DNA from: Arcicella sp034519515
GTDB lineage: Bacteria; Bacteroidota; Bacteroidia; Cytophagales; Spirosomataceae
Direction: 5' to 3'
NCBI GenBank assembly: GCA_034519515.1
Contig: JAXHOK010000051.1
Span: 122,599-186,598, forward strand
DNA length: 64,000 nucleotides
Position numbers and translations under genes: made by a program
Shown here: positions 16,549-26,893 of the stretch, one piece after another
How the letters are laid out: each line of letters begins with the position of its first letter
Numbering within the stretch: the stretch's first letter is position 1
Notes under the pieces: generated by a model
What the model was told of the DNA's origin: nothing
Seen by the model: only the letters and a program-made list of their open reading frames with translations
Database searches by the model: none

Positions 16549-19500
16549 ATGAATCATAAAACCACTTTATATCTACTTAGTGTGAGCATTTTGTTTTGCT
16601 TGTGTCTTGAAGGTTGTAGTAAGAAAGAAAAAACCTTATTCCAAAAAACAGACCCTTCTGTTACGGGAATAACGTTTGCGAATACCTTGCAAGAAAGCGA
16701 AGAGGAGAATATTCTAAGCTATGAATATTTTTATAATGGCGGAGGTGTAGCGGTTGGCGATGTCAATAATGATGGAAAAGTTGATATTTTTTTTACGGGA
16801 AATCAAGTTGCTAATAAACTGTATTTGAATAAAGGAGATAGAGATTCTTCTTTGAAATTTGAAGATATATCCGCCAAAGCGGGCATTGAGGGCAGAAAAG
16901 GGGCTTGGAAAACTGGCGTAACGATGGTGGATATTAATGCCGATGGTTGGCTTGATATTTACGTTTGTTATTCAGGAAAAAAAGAAGATTCACTTCGTAA
17001 AAATCAACTTTTTATCAATAATCACAATTTAACTTTCTCTGAAAAAGCTGTAGAATATGGTCTGGATGATTGGGGATATTCGACCCAAGCGGCATTTTTT
17101 GATTATGATTTAGACGGTGATTTAGACTGTTTTTTGATAAATCACAACCTCAAAAATTATCAACGCAAGGAGGCTGCCGTCATGCGTGCCGAACGAGATT
17201 ATAATGCGGGGGATAAATTGTTCAGGAATGATAATCAGAAATTTACCGAAGTAACCGCTGAGGCTGGCATCAAAAGTAATGCTTTGGGGTTTGGATTGGG
17301 CTTGGTGATTTCGGATGTGAATAATGATGGTTACCCAGATATTTATGTGGGAAATGACTATGTGGAGGATGATTATTTGTACATTAATCAGAAAAATGGG
17401 ACCGGTTCGTCGCCACGATACAAAGATGAATTGCGTGAACGCATAGATCACACTTCAAACTTCACGATGGGCGTTGATATTGCCGATATTAATAACGACC
17501 AACTGCCCGATATTTTCAGTTTGGATATGCTTCCCGAAGATAATATAAGGCAAAAGTCATTAATTTTCCCTGATAATTGGAATGTTTATCAAGCCCAATT
17601 GAACAACGGTTTTTGGCATCAAAATATGCGAAATATGTTGCAGGTCAATGCAAATCCAAAGGAGGCTGGTCATTTTTCCGAAATTAGTCATTTAGCCAAT
17701 GTTGCCACTTCTGATTGGAGTTGGGGGACAATTATGGCAGATTTTGACTTGGATGGTTACAAAGATATTTTTGTGAGTAATGGCATTTTAAAGGATTTTA
17801 CCAATTCTGATTTTGTTAAATTTCAAGATGACCTTCTTGAAAATGGCGTGCAAATACCTACTAATGAGGTGATTAAAAGAATGGAGTCATCACAAACCAA
17901 AAATTACATTTTCAGAAATAAACATAATCTTACCTTCTCGAACGAACAAGTTAATTGGGGTTTTGACGAACCAACTATTTCGAATGGAACAATGTGTGCC
18001 GACTTGGATAATGATGGAGATTTAGACCTTATCACGAATAATAATAACGCAACAGCTTGTATTTATCAGAATACCACGCAAGAAAATTCGCCAGTCAATT
18101 ACTTGAAAATCAGGCTAAAAGGCTCTCCTTTAAATTCGTTTGGCATTGGGGCAAAGGTCTTTATTCAGACTGATTCTTTGCAACAATCACAAGAATTTTC
18201 ACCCGTGAGGGGCTTTGAATCTTCCAGTTGTGATGCCCTTTTGTTTGGTATTGGTGAAACAAGAAAACTCACGGTTACAGTTGAATGGGCAAATCACCGC
18301 ACGCAGACTTTGACGAACGTCAAGCCTAATCAAGTGCTGATTTTAGATTATGCGAAATCATTTGAACAGATAAAACAACCTGTTGGTCAGACTCTTCCAT
18401 TATTGGCAGAGACAGATAACGGACTTGATTTTATTCATAAAGAAGATTACAAAAACGACTTCGATTATCAGATTCTATTGCCCTATCACCCATCGTATCA
18501 AGGTAGTAAAATGGCGGTGGGCGATGTTAATGCTGACGGATTAGAAGATGTGTATGTAGGAGGGGCAAAAGACCAAGGTGGAATGTTATTTTTGCAAAAG
18601 ACGGATGGTAAATTTACCGCAAAACCTAATTCAGATTTTGCCAAAGATGCTCCTGCCGAAGACCGTGATGCGGTATTTTTGGATGCTGATAAAGATGGGG
18701 ACTTGGATTTATATGTCGTAAGCGGTAATTATAGCGAAAGACTAAAAAGTGAATGGCAAGCCGACAGGTTATATATCAACGACGGAAATGGTATTTTCAA
18801 GAAGGATTTATCAGCAATTCCCACCGAAAATATTAATAGTTCGTGCGTGAAAGCCTTTGATATTGACAGGGACGGTGATAAAGATTTGGTGATTGGCGGC
18901 AGTGTATTGCCCAATTCATATCCCTATTGTGAAGAAAGTTATTTACTCATCAACAACGGAAAAGGCAAATTCGGTATGAAATCTTTGGGAAAATTGGGCT
19001 TGGTTACGAGTATGGCGGTGGCGGATTTCAATAAAGATAAACAGCCCGATTTGGTGGTGGTGGGCGAGTGGATGCAACCTACTATTTTATTGAATCAGAA
19101 TGGGAAATTTACGGCTGATGCTTCGGGTTTGATACCTGAGAACCTTCACGGTTGGTGGAATAGTGTGGCGGCTGATGATTTGGACGGAGACGGTGATGAG
19201 GATTTAGTGATGGGGAATTTGGGATTAAACTCCATCGTAAAAGCAAATATTAATGAACCAGCAACCCTGAATTATGGTGATTTTGACAATAACATGACCA
19301 TCGACCCATACTTTTCTTATTATATTCAAGGGAAATCATACCCAGCCATTGGTCGAGACGAAGCCTTGGAGCAAGTGGCTTCATTACGCAAAACTTTTAT
19401 TGATTATAAATCATACAGCAGCGTCAGTGTTGAAGAGATGTTTACCAAAGAAATTTTGGATAAAAATAATACCTTGACGGCTGAAAATTTAGAAACTTGC

Positions 19501-19833
19501 TTGCTCGAAAATACGGGTAAAGGTTTTATTATCAAGCCATTACCTTTTCAATCTCAATACGCCCCCGTGTGTGCAATTGCGATTGAGGACATGGATAAAG
19601 ACGGTAAAAAAGATATTTTACTATGTGGAAATCAAAGTAAATTTCGCCTACGGATTGGAAAAATTGATGCCAATCATGGCGTATTATTGAAAGGAAAAGG
19701 AAAATTAAATTACGAATATCAAACGCCAGCCCAGTCAGGTTTGTGGCTCAGAGGCGATGTTCGAGACATAAAACACATCGGAAAATCATGGGTTTTCTCG
19801 GTTTGTGATGGGAAGGTTATTAGTTATTGGTAA
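16549..19833 (+). CDS. FG-GAP/VCBS-repeat lipoprotein with ASPIC/UnbV domain (copy 1)
   Basis: A 1,094-residue surface lipoprotein (signal ending LCLEGC, Cys23) built from two sets of FG-GAP/VCBS repeats, each with a calcium-binding D-x-D-x-D-G loop: VGDVNNDGKVDIFF, VDINADGWLDIYV, FDYDLDGDLDCFL, SDVNNDGYPDIYVGND, ADLDNDGDLDLITNN, and later LDADKDGDLDLYV and DDLDGDGDEDLVMGN. Between the sets is an ASPIC/UnbV domain (NYLKIRLKGSPLNSFGIGAK ... PVRGFESSSCDALLFGIG). The architecture is that of CRTAC1-like proteins, predicted seven-bladed propellers. The ligand is unknown. It is the first of three related genes; location beside susCD suggests polymer or glycan binding at the surface, which is inference. 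Confidence 0.92.
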   Translation: MNHKTTLYLLSVSILFCLCLEGCSKKEKTLFQKTDPSVTGITFANTLQESEEENILSYEYFYNGGGVAVGDVNNDGKVDIFFTGNQVANKLYLNKGDRDSSLKFEDISAKAGIEGRKGAWKTGVTMVDINADGWLDIYVCYSGKKEDSLRKNQLFINNHNLTFSEKAVEYGLDDWGYSTQAAFFDYDLDGDLDCFLINHNLKNYQRKEAAVMRAERDYNAGDKLFRNDNQKFTEVTAEAGIKSNALGFGLGLVISDVNNDGYPDIYVGNDYVEDDYLYINQKNGTGSSPRYKDELRERIDHTSNFTMGVDIADINNDQLPDIFSLDMLPEDNIRQKSLIFPDNWNVYQAQLNNGFWHQNMRNMLQVNANPKEAGHFSEISHLANVATSDWSWGTIMADFDLDGYKDIFVSNGILKDFTNSDFVKFQDDLLENGVQIPTNEVIKRMESSQTKNYIFRNKHNLTFSNEQVNWGFDEPTISNGTMCADLDNDGDLDLITNNNNATACIYQNTTQENSPVNYLKIRLKGSPLNSFGIGAKVFIQTDSLQQSQEFSPVRGFESSSCDALLFGIGETRKLTVTVEWANHRTQTLTNVKPNQVLILDYAKSFEQIKQPVGQTLPLLAETDNGLDFIHKEDYKNDFDYQILLPYHPSYQGSKMAVGDVNADGLEDVYVGGAKDQGGMLFLQKTDGKFTAKPNSDFAKDAPAEDRDAVFLDADKDGDLDLYVVSGNYSERLKSEWQADRLYINDGNGIFKKDLSAIPTENINSSCVKAFDIDRDGDKDLVIGGSVLPNSYPYCEESYLLINNGKGKFGMKSLGKLGLVTSMAVADFNKDKQPDLVVVGEWMQPTILLNQNGKFTADASGLIPENLHGWWNSVAADDLDGDGDEDLVMGNLGLNSIVKANINEPATLNYGDFDNNMTIDPYFSYYIQGKSYPAIGRDEALEQVASLRKTFIDYKSYSSVSVEEMFTKEILDKNNTLTAENLETCLLENTGKGFIIKPLPFQSQYAPVCAIAIEDMDKDGKKDILLCGNQSKFRLRIGKIDANHGVLLKGKGKLNYEYQTPAQSGLWLRGDVRDIKHIGKSWVFSVCDGKVISYW

Positions 19834-19844
19834 TTTTTACAGTT

Positions 19845-20022
19845 TTACATCCCCCTGCCCCCTTCAAAGGGGGATTTCCCAAACTCGTAACTAATTTCTA
19901 AGAATGAATTTACTGATACTTGACATTCCTGATAATTAAAGATGTGAATTTTCTCAATATTAATTATTAGCACTAAACTATGAATTGGGACATCCCCCTT
20001 TGAAGGGGGCAGGGGGATGTAA
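19845..20022. repeat. 31-bp repeat, two inverted copies (19845-19875, 19992-20022)
   Basis: A perfect 31-bp inverted repeat, core CCCCCTTTGAAGGGGG followed by CAGGGGGATGTAA, bounds 116 bases of unremarkable sequence between FG-GAP copies 1 and 2. A third perfect copy lies at 59202-59232. Each copy contains its own short palindrome. Confidence 0.85.
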
Positions 20023-20094
20023 GCTATGAAAGTAATAGATTTTACTATTATCGAACCAAATTGAGTACCTGATAAAATAAAAAAATTACAAAAA

Positions 20095-23000
20095 TTGAAA
20101 AAGATATTATTTCCACTCTGTTTAATCATCTGTTTTTCATGCTCAAAAAAGAACGATACACTTTTTGAGTTGATGGACAAAAGGGATACTGGCATTGATT
20201 TTATCAACAAAATTGAAAATACCGAAGACGGAAATATTTTCAACTACCGCAATTTTTATAATGGTGGTGGCGTTGCGGTTGGTGATATAAATAATGACGG
20301 TCTGTCCGATGTTTTTTTTACGGCAAACATGGGGTCAAATAAATTATACCTCAACAAAGGAGACTTTCACTTTGACGATATTACCCAAAAAGCGGGCGTT
20401 GCCGAAGCCGACAAATGGAATACTGGCGTGGTGATGGTGGACGTAAATGCAGACGGTTGGTTGGACATATACGTGTGCAATGCGGGCTATCGTAAGTTTA
20501 CGAAAAAGCAAACTAATGCCCTCTTTATCAACAATAAAGACCTGACTTTTACGGAATCAGCCGCCAAATATGGACTTGATGAGGGCGGTTACACAACGCA
20601 CGCTGCCTTCTTTGATTATGACCTTGATGGCGACCTTGATTGCTATATTCTCAATAATAGTTTTATTCCCGTAAACACACTTGATTACGCCAATGACCGC
20701 AATCTAAGGGCAGAAGATTGGTCGGTAATGGATTTTTTAAAGGGCGGAGGAGATAAATTGATGCGAAATGATAAGGGACATTTCACGGATGTTTCCAAAG
20801 AATCAGGTATCTATAGTAGTCTCATTGGCTTCGGTTTGGGTGTTACGGTGGGTGATATAAATAACGATAATTACCCCGATATTTATGTATCAAACGATTT
20901 TTACGAGAAAGATTATATCTACATAAATCAACAGAACGGTAAATTTTCGGAGGAAGTTGAGCAACGCACCAAACATATCAGTTTGGCTTCGATGGGGGCA
21001 GATATGGGCGATATTAATAATGATGGTTTTCCAGAAATTATCACTACCGATATGCTACCACGGTCGGAATATCGCTTGAAAACTACGGCTTCATTTGATA
21101 ATCATTACGTCTATAAATTAAAAGAAGACCGAGGTTTTTATCATCAATTTCAACAAAATAGTCTTCAACTTAATAATCAAGACGGAACATTTAGTGAAAT
21201 TGGAAATTTTGCCAATGTTGCCGCCAGTGATTGGTCTTGGGGAGCTTTGATTTTTGATGCCGATAACGATGCTTATAATGATATTTACGTTTGTAATGGT
21301 ATCTATAATGACGTAATTGACCAAGATTTTATTGATTTTTTTGCGGACGAAGTAAACACAGGAATGCAAATGAATGGTGTAAAAAAGAGTTTTCAATCCA
21401 TCATTGCAAAAATGCCTTCCACACCCATTCCGAACAACTTTTTTCATAATACAAAGACTTTGAAATTTGATGAAAAAGCCGAAGAATTTGGTTTGGCAAC
21501 GCCCTCATTTTCAAACGGAGCAACTTACGCAGATTTAGACAATGATGGTGATTTGGACTTGGTGGTCAATAACGTCAATATGGAATGTTTTGTCTATCGA
21601 AATAATGCTGAGAAAAGAGGTGAGAAAAATCATTATCTCAAACTAAATCTGAAAGGCGAAGGTCAAAATACCTTCGCCATTGGCTCGAAAGCGGATATTT
21701 ACATGAACGGAATGATGCAAACTCGTTCCGTAATCCCGTCGAGAGGTTTCCAATCAAGCACGGAATATATGCTTACTTATGGACTGGGAACAAGCACAAA
21801 AATTGACTCAGTCCGCATCACTTGGGCAGATTTAAAGGTTTCTGTTATTAAAAATCCCAAGATTGACCAAACGCTGACGGCTTCTGTTAAAGATGCTAAA
21901 ATGGTAAAAGCCGTTCCGCAGAATAGTATTTCACAAGGAATTTTTGAAGCTACCAATTCAACTTTTGACAAACATCAAGAAGACGAATATTTCGATTTTT
22001 ATCAAGAAAAAAATCTCCCTGCGTTACTGTCCAAAGAAGGACCAAAAGCCGCAATCGGAGACGTAAATGGCGATGGTTTAGAAGATATTTATATTGGAGG
22101 GGTAAAAAATCAGGCGGGACAATTATACCTCCAAACGACCTCGGGTTTCAAGAAATCTGTTCAAAAAGTATTTGAAACTTTTGCCTATTTTGAGGAAACG
22201 GCTCTATCTTTCTTTGATGCTGACAAAGACGGAGATTTGGATTTATACGTGGGAAGTGGTGGTAATGAAGTAGAATTCGGCAGTAATGAATTAATTGATA
22301 AACTCTATATAAACGATGGAAAGGGCAATTTTTCCTTTGATAATCGAGCCATTCCCCATAATACTACCAACACTGCTGTGGTTGCCCCTTGTGATTTTGA
22401 TGGAGACGGCGACGTTGATTTATTCGTAGGAAGCCGCAGCCAACCGATGCAATACGGACAAAATCCAGCCAGTTTTATTTATGAAAATGATGGTAAAGGG
22501 AAGTTTACCGATGTTACAACAAGAGTAAGTCCCGATTTAGCAACTTTGGGCATGATTCGGGACGCTCAATGGCAAGATGTCAATGGTGATAAAAAGAAGG
22601 AATTGATTGTGGCTGGAGACTGGATGTCGTCCGTTATTTTTACCGTAAAAGGGAAAACACTTCAAAAACTCGAAACGGGCTTGGAAGAAATGACAGGTTT
22701 TTGGGGAGCTTTGCAAGTGCAAGACGTTGATAATGACGGAGATAACGATTTGATTTTGGGTAATATGGGCGAAAACTTCACCTTGAAAGCATCGCCAGAA
22801 ACTCCATTAAAAATTTGGGTAAAGGATTTCGATAATAATGGTTCGGTGGATAAAATTATGACCAAAACCATTGAGGGCAAAGACATCCCCGTTTTTTTGA
22901 AAAGAGAAATGGCAGAACAATTTCCGTTCCTCAAAAAGCAAATACTGAAACATATCGATTACACCCAAAAATCATTAAGTGATTTATTTCCTACTGATAT

Positions 23001-23400
23001 TTTAGAAGGGGCGTTGGTCAAAAATATCAAATCCTGCAAGTCGATTATTGCCTTAAACGATGGCAAAGGAAAATTCACAACCGTAGATTTACCAGAAACC
23101 GTTCAACTGTCTTGCATAAACGCCATTGCTTGTTATGATTTCAACAAAGACGGTTTGAAAGACCTCATTATGGGGGGAAATTATACGGGATTTATCCCCC
23201 AATTAGGGGCAATTGATGCCAGCCGAGGAAACGTTTTATTGAACGAAGGCAAAGGTAATTTCAAGGCTCTGACCAATCAAGAGAGTGGTTTTCTGATGAA
23301 TGGGGAGGTAAAACAGATTAGCCCAATCAATCTTCAAGGCAAACCTAATTTTATTGCTTTAATTAACAATGATGTTCCCAAAATTTTTCGTTTGAGATGA
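20095..23400 (+). CDS. FG-GAP/VCBS-repeat lipoprotein with ASPIC/UnbV domain (copy 2)
   Basis: A 1,101-residue paralogue of the preceding gene with the same order: lipoprotein signal (LFPLCLIICFSC, Cys16), propeller repeats (VGDINNDGLSDVFF, VDVNADGWLDIYVCN, FDYDLDGDLDCYI, GDINNDNYPDIYVSND), ASPIC/UnbV domain (HYLKLNLKGEGQNTFAIGSK ... PSRGFQSSTEYMLTYGLG), then second-set repeats (IGDVNGDGLEDIYIGG, FDADKDGDLDLYVGS, CDFDGDGDVDLFVGS, QDVDNDGDNDLILGN). The start is TTG at 20095; no ATG fits the signal peptide. The next gene's longest frame overlaps its stop by four bases (ATGA), so copies 2 and 3 are probably cotranscribed. Confidence 0.91.
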   Translation: MKKILFPLCLIICFSCSKKNDTLFELMDKRDTGIDFINKIENTEDGNIFNYRNFYNGGGVAVGDINNDGLSDVFFTANMGSNKLYLNKGDFHFDDITQKAGVAEADKWNTGVVMVDVNADGWLDIYVCNAGYRKFTKKQTNALFINNKDLTFTESAAKYGLDEGGYTTHAAFFDYDLDGDLDCYILNNSFIPVNTLDYANDRNLRAEDWSVMDFLKGGGDKLMRNDKGHFTDVSKESGIYSSLIGFGLGVTVGDINNDNYPDIYVSNDFYEKDYIYINQQNGKFSEEVEQRTKHISLASMGADMGDINNDGFPEIITTDMLPRSEYRLKTTASFDNHYVYKLKEDRGFYHQFQQNSLQLNNQDGTFSEIGNFANVAASDWSWGALIFDADNDAYNDIYVCNGIYNDVIDQDFIDFFADEVNTGMQMNGVKKSFQSIIAKMPSTPIPNNFFHNTKTLKFDEKAEEFGLATPSFSNGATYADLDNDGDLDLVVNNVNMECFVYRNNAEKRGEKNHYLKLNLKGEGQNTFAIGSKADIYMNGMMQTRSVIPSRGFQSSTEYMLTYGLGTSTKIDSVRITWADLKVSVIKNPKIDQTLTASVKDAKMVKAVPQNSISQGIFEATNSTFDKHQEDEYFDFYQEKNLPALLSKEGPKAAIGDVNGDGLEDIYIGGVKNQAGQLYLQTTSGFKKSVQKVFETFAYFEETALSFFDADKDGDLDLYVGSGGNEVEFGSNELIDKLYINDGKGNFSFDNRAIPHNTTNTAVVAPCDFDGDGDVDLFVGSRSQPMQYGQNPASFIYENDGKGKFTDVTTRVSPDLATLGMIRDAQWQDVNGDKKKELIVAGDWMSSVIFTVKGKTLQKLETGLEEMTGFWGALQVQDVDNDGDNDLILGNMGENFTLKASPETPLKIWVKDFDNNGSVDKIMTKTIEGKDIPVFLKREMAEQFPFLKKQILKHIDYTQKSLSDLFPTDILEGALVKNIKSCKSIIALNDGKGKFTTVDLPETVQLSCINAIACYDFNKDGLKDLIMGGNYTGFIPQLGAIDASRGNVLLNEGKGNFKALTNQESGFLMNGEVKQISPINLQGKPNFIALINNDVPKIFRLR

Positions 23401-23417
23401 TTTGGGAAGTAAACAAG

Positions 23418-26400
23418 ATGCAAAAACACCATAATTTATTCATATTTATCTTTTTTTTCATGTTTCTTTCGTGTAAAAACAAAGAAACAACTGCCTTTGA
23501 ATTATTAGATTCTGATAAAACTGGACTCACTTTTTCCAATGACTTGAAAGCCACCAAAGACCTTAATATTTTCAGTTATATGTATTTTTATAACGGAGGG
23601 GGCGTGGGTTCTGGTGATTTCAACAATGATGGTTTCATAGATTTGTACTTTACGGGAAACCAAAAGGAAAATCGAATATATCTGAACAAAGGAAATAAAG
23701 ATAATGTAGGAATTAGCTTTGAAGATGTTACGGATATATCTTTAAAGAATTCCCAAAAATGGACGGGCGATTGGTCAAATGGGGTGTCGGTTGTGGATAT
23801 TAATCAGGATGGGAAACTGGATATATACGTGAGCCAAGTGGGTAACTTTGAGTTACTTAAAGCTCACAACTTGCTTTACATTTGCCAAGAAATCACCAAA
23901 GAAGGCATCCCTATTTATGCAGAAAAATCAAAAGAATATGGTTTGGATTTAGTGGGTTTTGGCACGCAAGCAGTCTTTTTTGATGCAGATTTAGACGGCG
24001 ATTTGGATATGTTTCAGCTCAACCATTCCGTTCATCAAAACGGGACATTTGGAGTAAGGAACCAATTTTTAGGTACACTTCACCCTTTGGCAGGTGATAG
24101 ATTCTTTGAAAATCGGGAGGGAAAATACTCCGAAATCACCCGCACCGTCGGCATCAATAGTTCTGCTTTGGGTTATGGTTTGGGTATCAGTGTGGGCGAT
24201 GTAAATTTTGATGGTTATCCAGACATTTATATCGGCAACGATTTTCATGAGAACGATTATCTGTACATCAATCAAAAAAACGAAAAAGGTTCTCCGCCAC
24301 GATTTAAAGATGAATTGACTAACGCTATCAAACACACCAGTAAGTTTTCAATGGGGGTTGATGTTGCAGATATAAATAATGATATTTTTCCAGAAGTTGT
24401 GTCAATGGATATGCTCCCGTTCGACCGTGAAATTTTGAAAAGATCGGAGGGGGAGGATTCTTACAGCATTTCTCAATATAAACTCAAATATGGTTACAAC
24501 AACCAATTTTCCAGAAATAATTTGCAATTAAATAATGGCGACGGTACATTTTCGGAGATTGGGATGTTCTCGGGAATTCATGCCACGGACTGGTCGTGGT
24601 CGCCTTTGTTTGTCGATTTTGATAATGATGGGAGAAAAGATTTGTTCATTTCAAACGGGATTCCCAAACGAATGAACGATACGGATTATATCAATTTTGT
24701 GTCAAGTGACGACATTCAACAAAAGATTCAAGAAAAGACTCTTGACGAATCGGATATTTCGTTGGTTGATAAATTACCCGAGATAAAAATTCCTAACAAA
24801 TTCTTCGTAAATACGCCCGATTTAAAGTTTAAAGATGCTGAAAATCAAATACTTAATAACCAGAACTCATATTCTAATGGAGCTTTGTATGCCGATTTAG
24901 ACAATGATGGAGATTTGGATATTGTAACGAATAATATCAATCAAAAGGCGTTTGTGTATGAAAATAAAGCCAATGAATACGCTCCTCAAAATGCTCATAT
25001 CAGAATTGACTTAAAAGGTTCGGAAAAAAATTTGAATGCAATTGGGGCAAAAATTTTGATTTTCAAGAAAAATAATGAGTTGATTTCCTACGAAAAATTT
25101 CCCGTCCGTGCGTTTCAATCAAGTGCCGAAGGGGCGTTGAATATTGGACTTGGCAATAAAGCAGATATTGATTCTGCCTACTTGATTTGGACTGACAGAA
25201 CCTATCAGAAAATTGATTTAAAGAATACAAAAAACTCAATATCAATTACTTATCAGAAAGGATTACCTATTTTTGATTTTGAGAAATTCCATAAAATAAA
25301 TACTCAAAACCCTGCATTTACAGATATTGCCGATGAGTTAAATTTATCCATCAAGCACGAAGAAAATGATTTTCAGGAGTTTGAAAGAGAAGCCTTGATT
25401 CCCCACAAAATGTCTTCGGAAGGTCCAGCTTTGGCTGTGGCTGATATTAATCACGATGGTTTAGAAGATGTTTTTATGGGTTCTACCAAAACTTCCATGC
25501 CCCATTTATATATGCAAAATTCATCGGGGAAATTCAGAGAATTGCCACAAATTATCTTTAAAACCGACAGTGTTTATGAAGAAGTTGATGCCATTTGGGT
25601 AGATGTCAATGGTGACTCGCATTTGGATTTAGCTATTGCCGAAGGAGGAAACGAGTTTTCGGGTAAATCAAATTATCTACTTCCAAGAGTGTATTTGAAT
25701 GATGGAAAGGGCAATTTATCCATTAAAGAAAATGCCTTCAATAATATTTTCGTATCCGCTTCCAGTATTTCAACTACCGATTTTAATAAAGATGGTAAAA
25801 TGGATTTGTTCATCAGCGGGCGTTCTGTACCTTATGCGTATGGAAAAGTACCGCAATCTTATCTTTTACAAAATGATGGAACGGGCAAATTTACGGACGT
25901 AACTGACAGATATTCAGCCGATTTGAAAAATATTGGCTTCGTAAAAAATGCTGTTTGGCAAGATTTAGACAAAGACGGCGACCAAGATTTATTGTTGGCA
26001 TTGGAATGGGACGGCATCTGCGAAATGGAAAATCAGCAAGGCAAATTAGTCAAAAAAATGCTCACAACCGAAAAAGGCTGGTGGAATTTCACCCTTCCGT
26101 ATGACTTCGACGGCGATGGAGATTTGGATATTTTGGCGGGAAATATGGGTTTGAACACTCGCATGAAGGTATCTCCTGATGAACCTCTGCGAATGTACGT
26201 GAGTGACTTTGACGAAAACGGCACAACCGACCAATTGATGACTTATTATTTGGGCGGAACGGAGATTTTGTTTCCCAATAAATTAGAAACCCAAAAGCAA
26301 TTTCCCTTCACTAAAAAGAAGTTTTTATTGGCAAAAGACTTCGCCAAAGCCAGCATTGAGGATATTGTGGGAAGCGGTCAGTTGGGAAAAGCAACCATTT

Positions 26401-26807
26401 TTGAAGCTAACAATTTCAGTAATTCCATTTTGGTAAATGACGGTAAAGGTAGTTTTGAATTGAAATCTTTACCCATGAAAGCCCAATATAGCCCATTTTT
26501 TGCTTCCGAAATCATTGATGTGAACAGCGATAAATTACCCGATGTGTTGTTGGGAGGCAATTTTTATGAGTGCAATATTGAAATGGGAAGATACGATGCT
26601 GATTATGGAACGGTACTGATTAACAAAGGAAACTGTCAGTTTGAAGTTTCAAAATTAAACGGTTTGAAGATTGATGGGCAAGTGAAGAGGATTCGGAAGA
26701 TTAAAGTTGGGAATAAAGAGGTGTTATTAATTGCTCGGAATAATGATAAATTGATGGCGGTAACTGGCTTTGCTGGAAAGGTAACTTCCCGAAACAATAT
26801 CCATTGA
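23418..26807 (+). CDS. FG-GAP/VCBS-repeat lipoprotein with ASPIC/UnbV domain (copy 3)
   Basis: A 1,129-residue third paralogue. The ATG at 23418 places the lipoprotein signal (NLFIFIFFFMFLSC) at the N-terminus; an in-frame ATG at 23397 overlaps the previous stop and would add seven residues. Repeats include SGDFNNDGFIDLYFTGN, VDINQDGKLDIYV, FDADLDGDLDMF, GDVNFDGYPDIYIGND, ADLDNDGDLDIVTNN, then TDFNKDGKMDLFISG, QDLDKDGDQDLLLA and YDFDGDGDLDILAGN. The ASPIC/UnbV part reads HIRIDLKGSEKNLNAIGAK ... PVRAFQSSAEGALNIGLG. The three copies are clearly diverged, so the triplication is old and each copy is kept. A palindromic repeat follows the stop. Confidence 0.91.
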   Translation: MQKHHNLFIFIFFFMFLSCKNKETTAFELLDSDKTGLTFSNDLKATKDLNIFSYMYFYNGGGVGSGDFNNDGFIDLYFTGNQKENRIYLNKGNKDNVGISFEDVTDISLKNSQKWTGDWSNGVSVVDINQDGKLDIYVSQVGNFELLKAHNLLYICQEITKEGIPIYAEKSKEYGLDLVGFGTQAVFFDADLDGDLDMFQLNHSVHQNGTFGVRNQFLGTLHPLAGDRFFENREGKYSEITRTVGINSSALGYGLGISVGDVNFDGYPDIYIGNDFHENDYLYINQKNEKGSPPRFKDELTNAIKHTSKFSMGVDVADINNDIFPEVVSMDMLPFDREILKRSEGEDSYSISQYKLKYGYNNQFSRNNLQLNNGDGTFSEIGMFSGIHATDWSWSPLFVDFDNDGRKDLFISNGIPKRMNDTDYINFVSSDDIQQKIQEKTLDESDISLVDKLPEIKIPNKFFVNTPDLKFKDAENQILNNQNSYSNGALYADLDNDGDLDIVTNNINQKAFVYENKANEYAPQNAHIRIDLKGSEKNLNAIGAKILIFKKNNELISYEKFPVRAFQSSAEGALNIGLGNKADIDSAYLIWTDRTYQKIDLKNTKNSISITYQKGLPIFDFEKFHKINTQNPAFTDIADELNLSIKHEENDFQEFEREALIPHKMSSEGPALAVADINHDGLEDVFMGSTKTSMPHLYMQNSSGKFRELPQIIFKTDSVYEEVDAIWVDVNGDSHLDLAIAEGGNEFSGKSNYLLPRVYLNDGKGNLSIKENAFNNIFVSASSISTTDFNKDGKMDLFISGRSVPYAYGKVPQSYLLQNDGTGKFTDVTDRYSADLKNIGFVKNAVWQDLDKDGDQDLLLALEWDGICEMENQQGKLVKKMLTTEKGWWNFTLPYDFDGDGDLDILAGNMGLNTRMKVSPDEPLRMYVSDFDENGTTDQLMTYYLGGTEILFPNKLETQKQFPFTKKKFLLAKDFAKASIEDIVGSGQLGKATIFEANNFSNSILVNDGKGSFELKSLPMKAQYSPFFASEIIDVNSDKLPDVLLGGNFYECNIEMGRYDADYGTVLINKGNCQFEVSKLNGLKIDGQVKRIRKIKVGNKEVLLIARNNDKLMAVTGFAGKVTSRNNIH

Positions 26808-26851
26808 GGGTAAAATAACTTTCGGGAAATTATCGGACAGAACTTCTTCTC

Positions 26852-26884
26852 ACTTCCCGAAAGTTTTATCTACTTTCGGGAAGT
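26852..26884. repeat. ACTTCCCGAAAGT palindrome pair, copy A
   Basis: ACTTCCCGAAAGT at 26852-26864 and its reverse complement at 26872-26884 form a 13-bp stem between the convergent ends of FG-GAP copy 3 and the MFS gene, with T-rich flanks. It may act as a bidirectional terminator. A degenerate half-site lies at about 26815-26828. Related copies: 31597-31675, 35930-36009, 62653-62685. Confidence 0.8.
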
Positions 26885-26893
26885 TTTATAATT

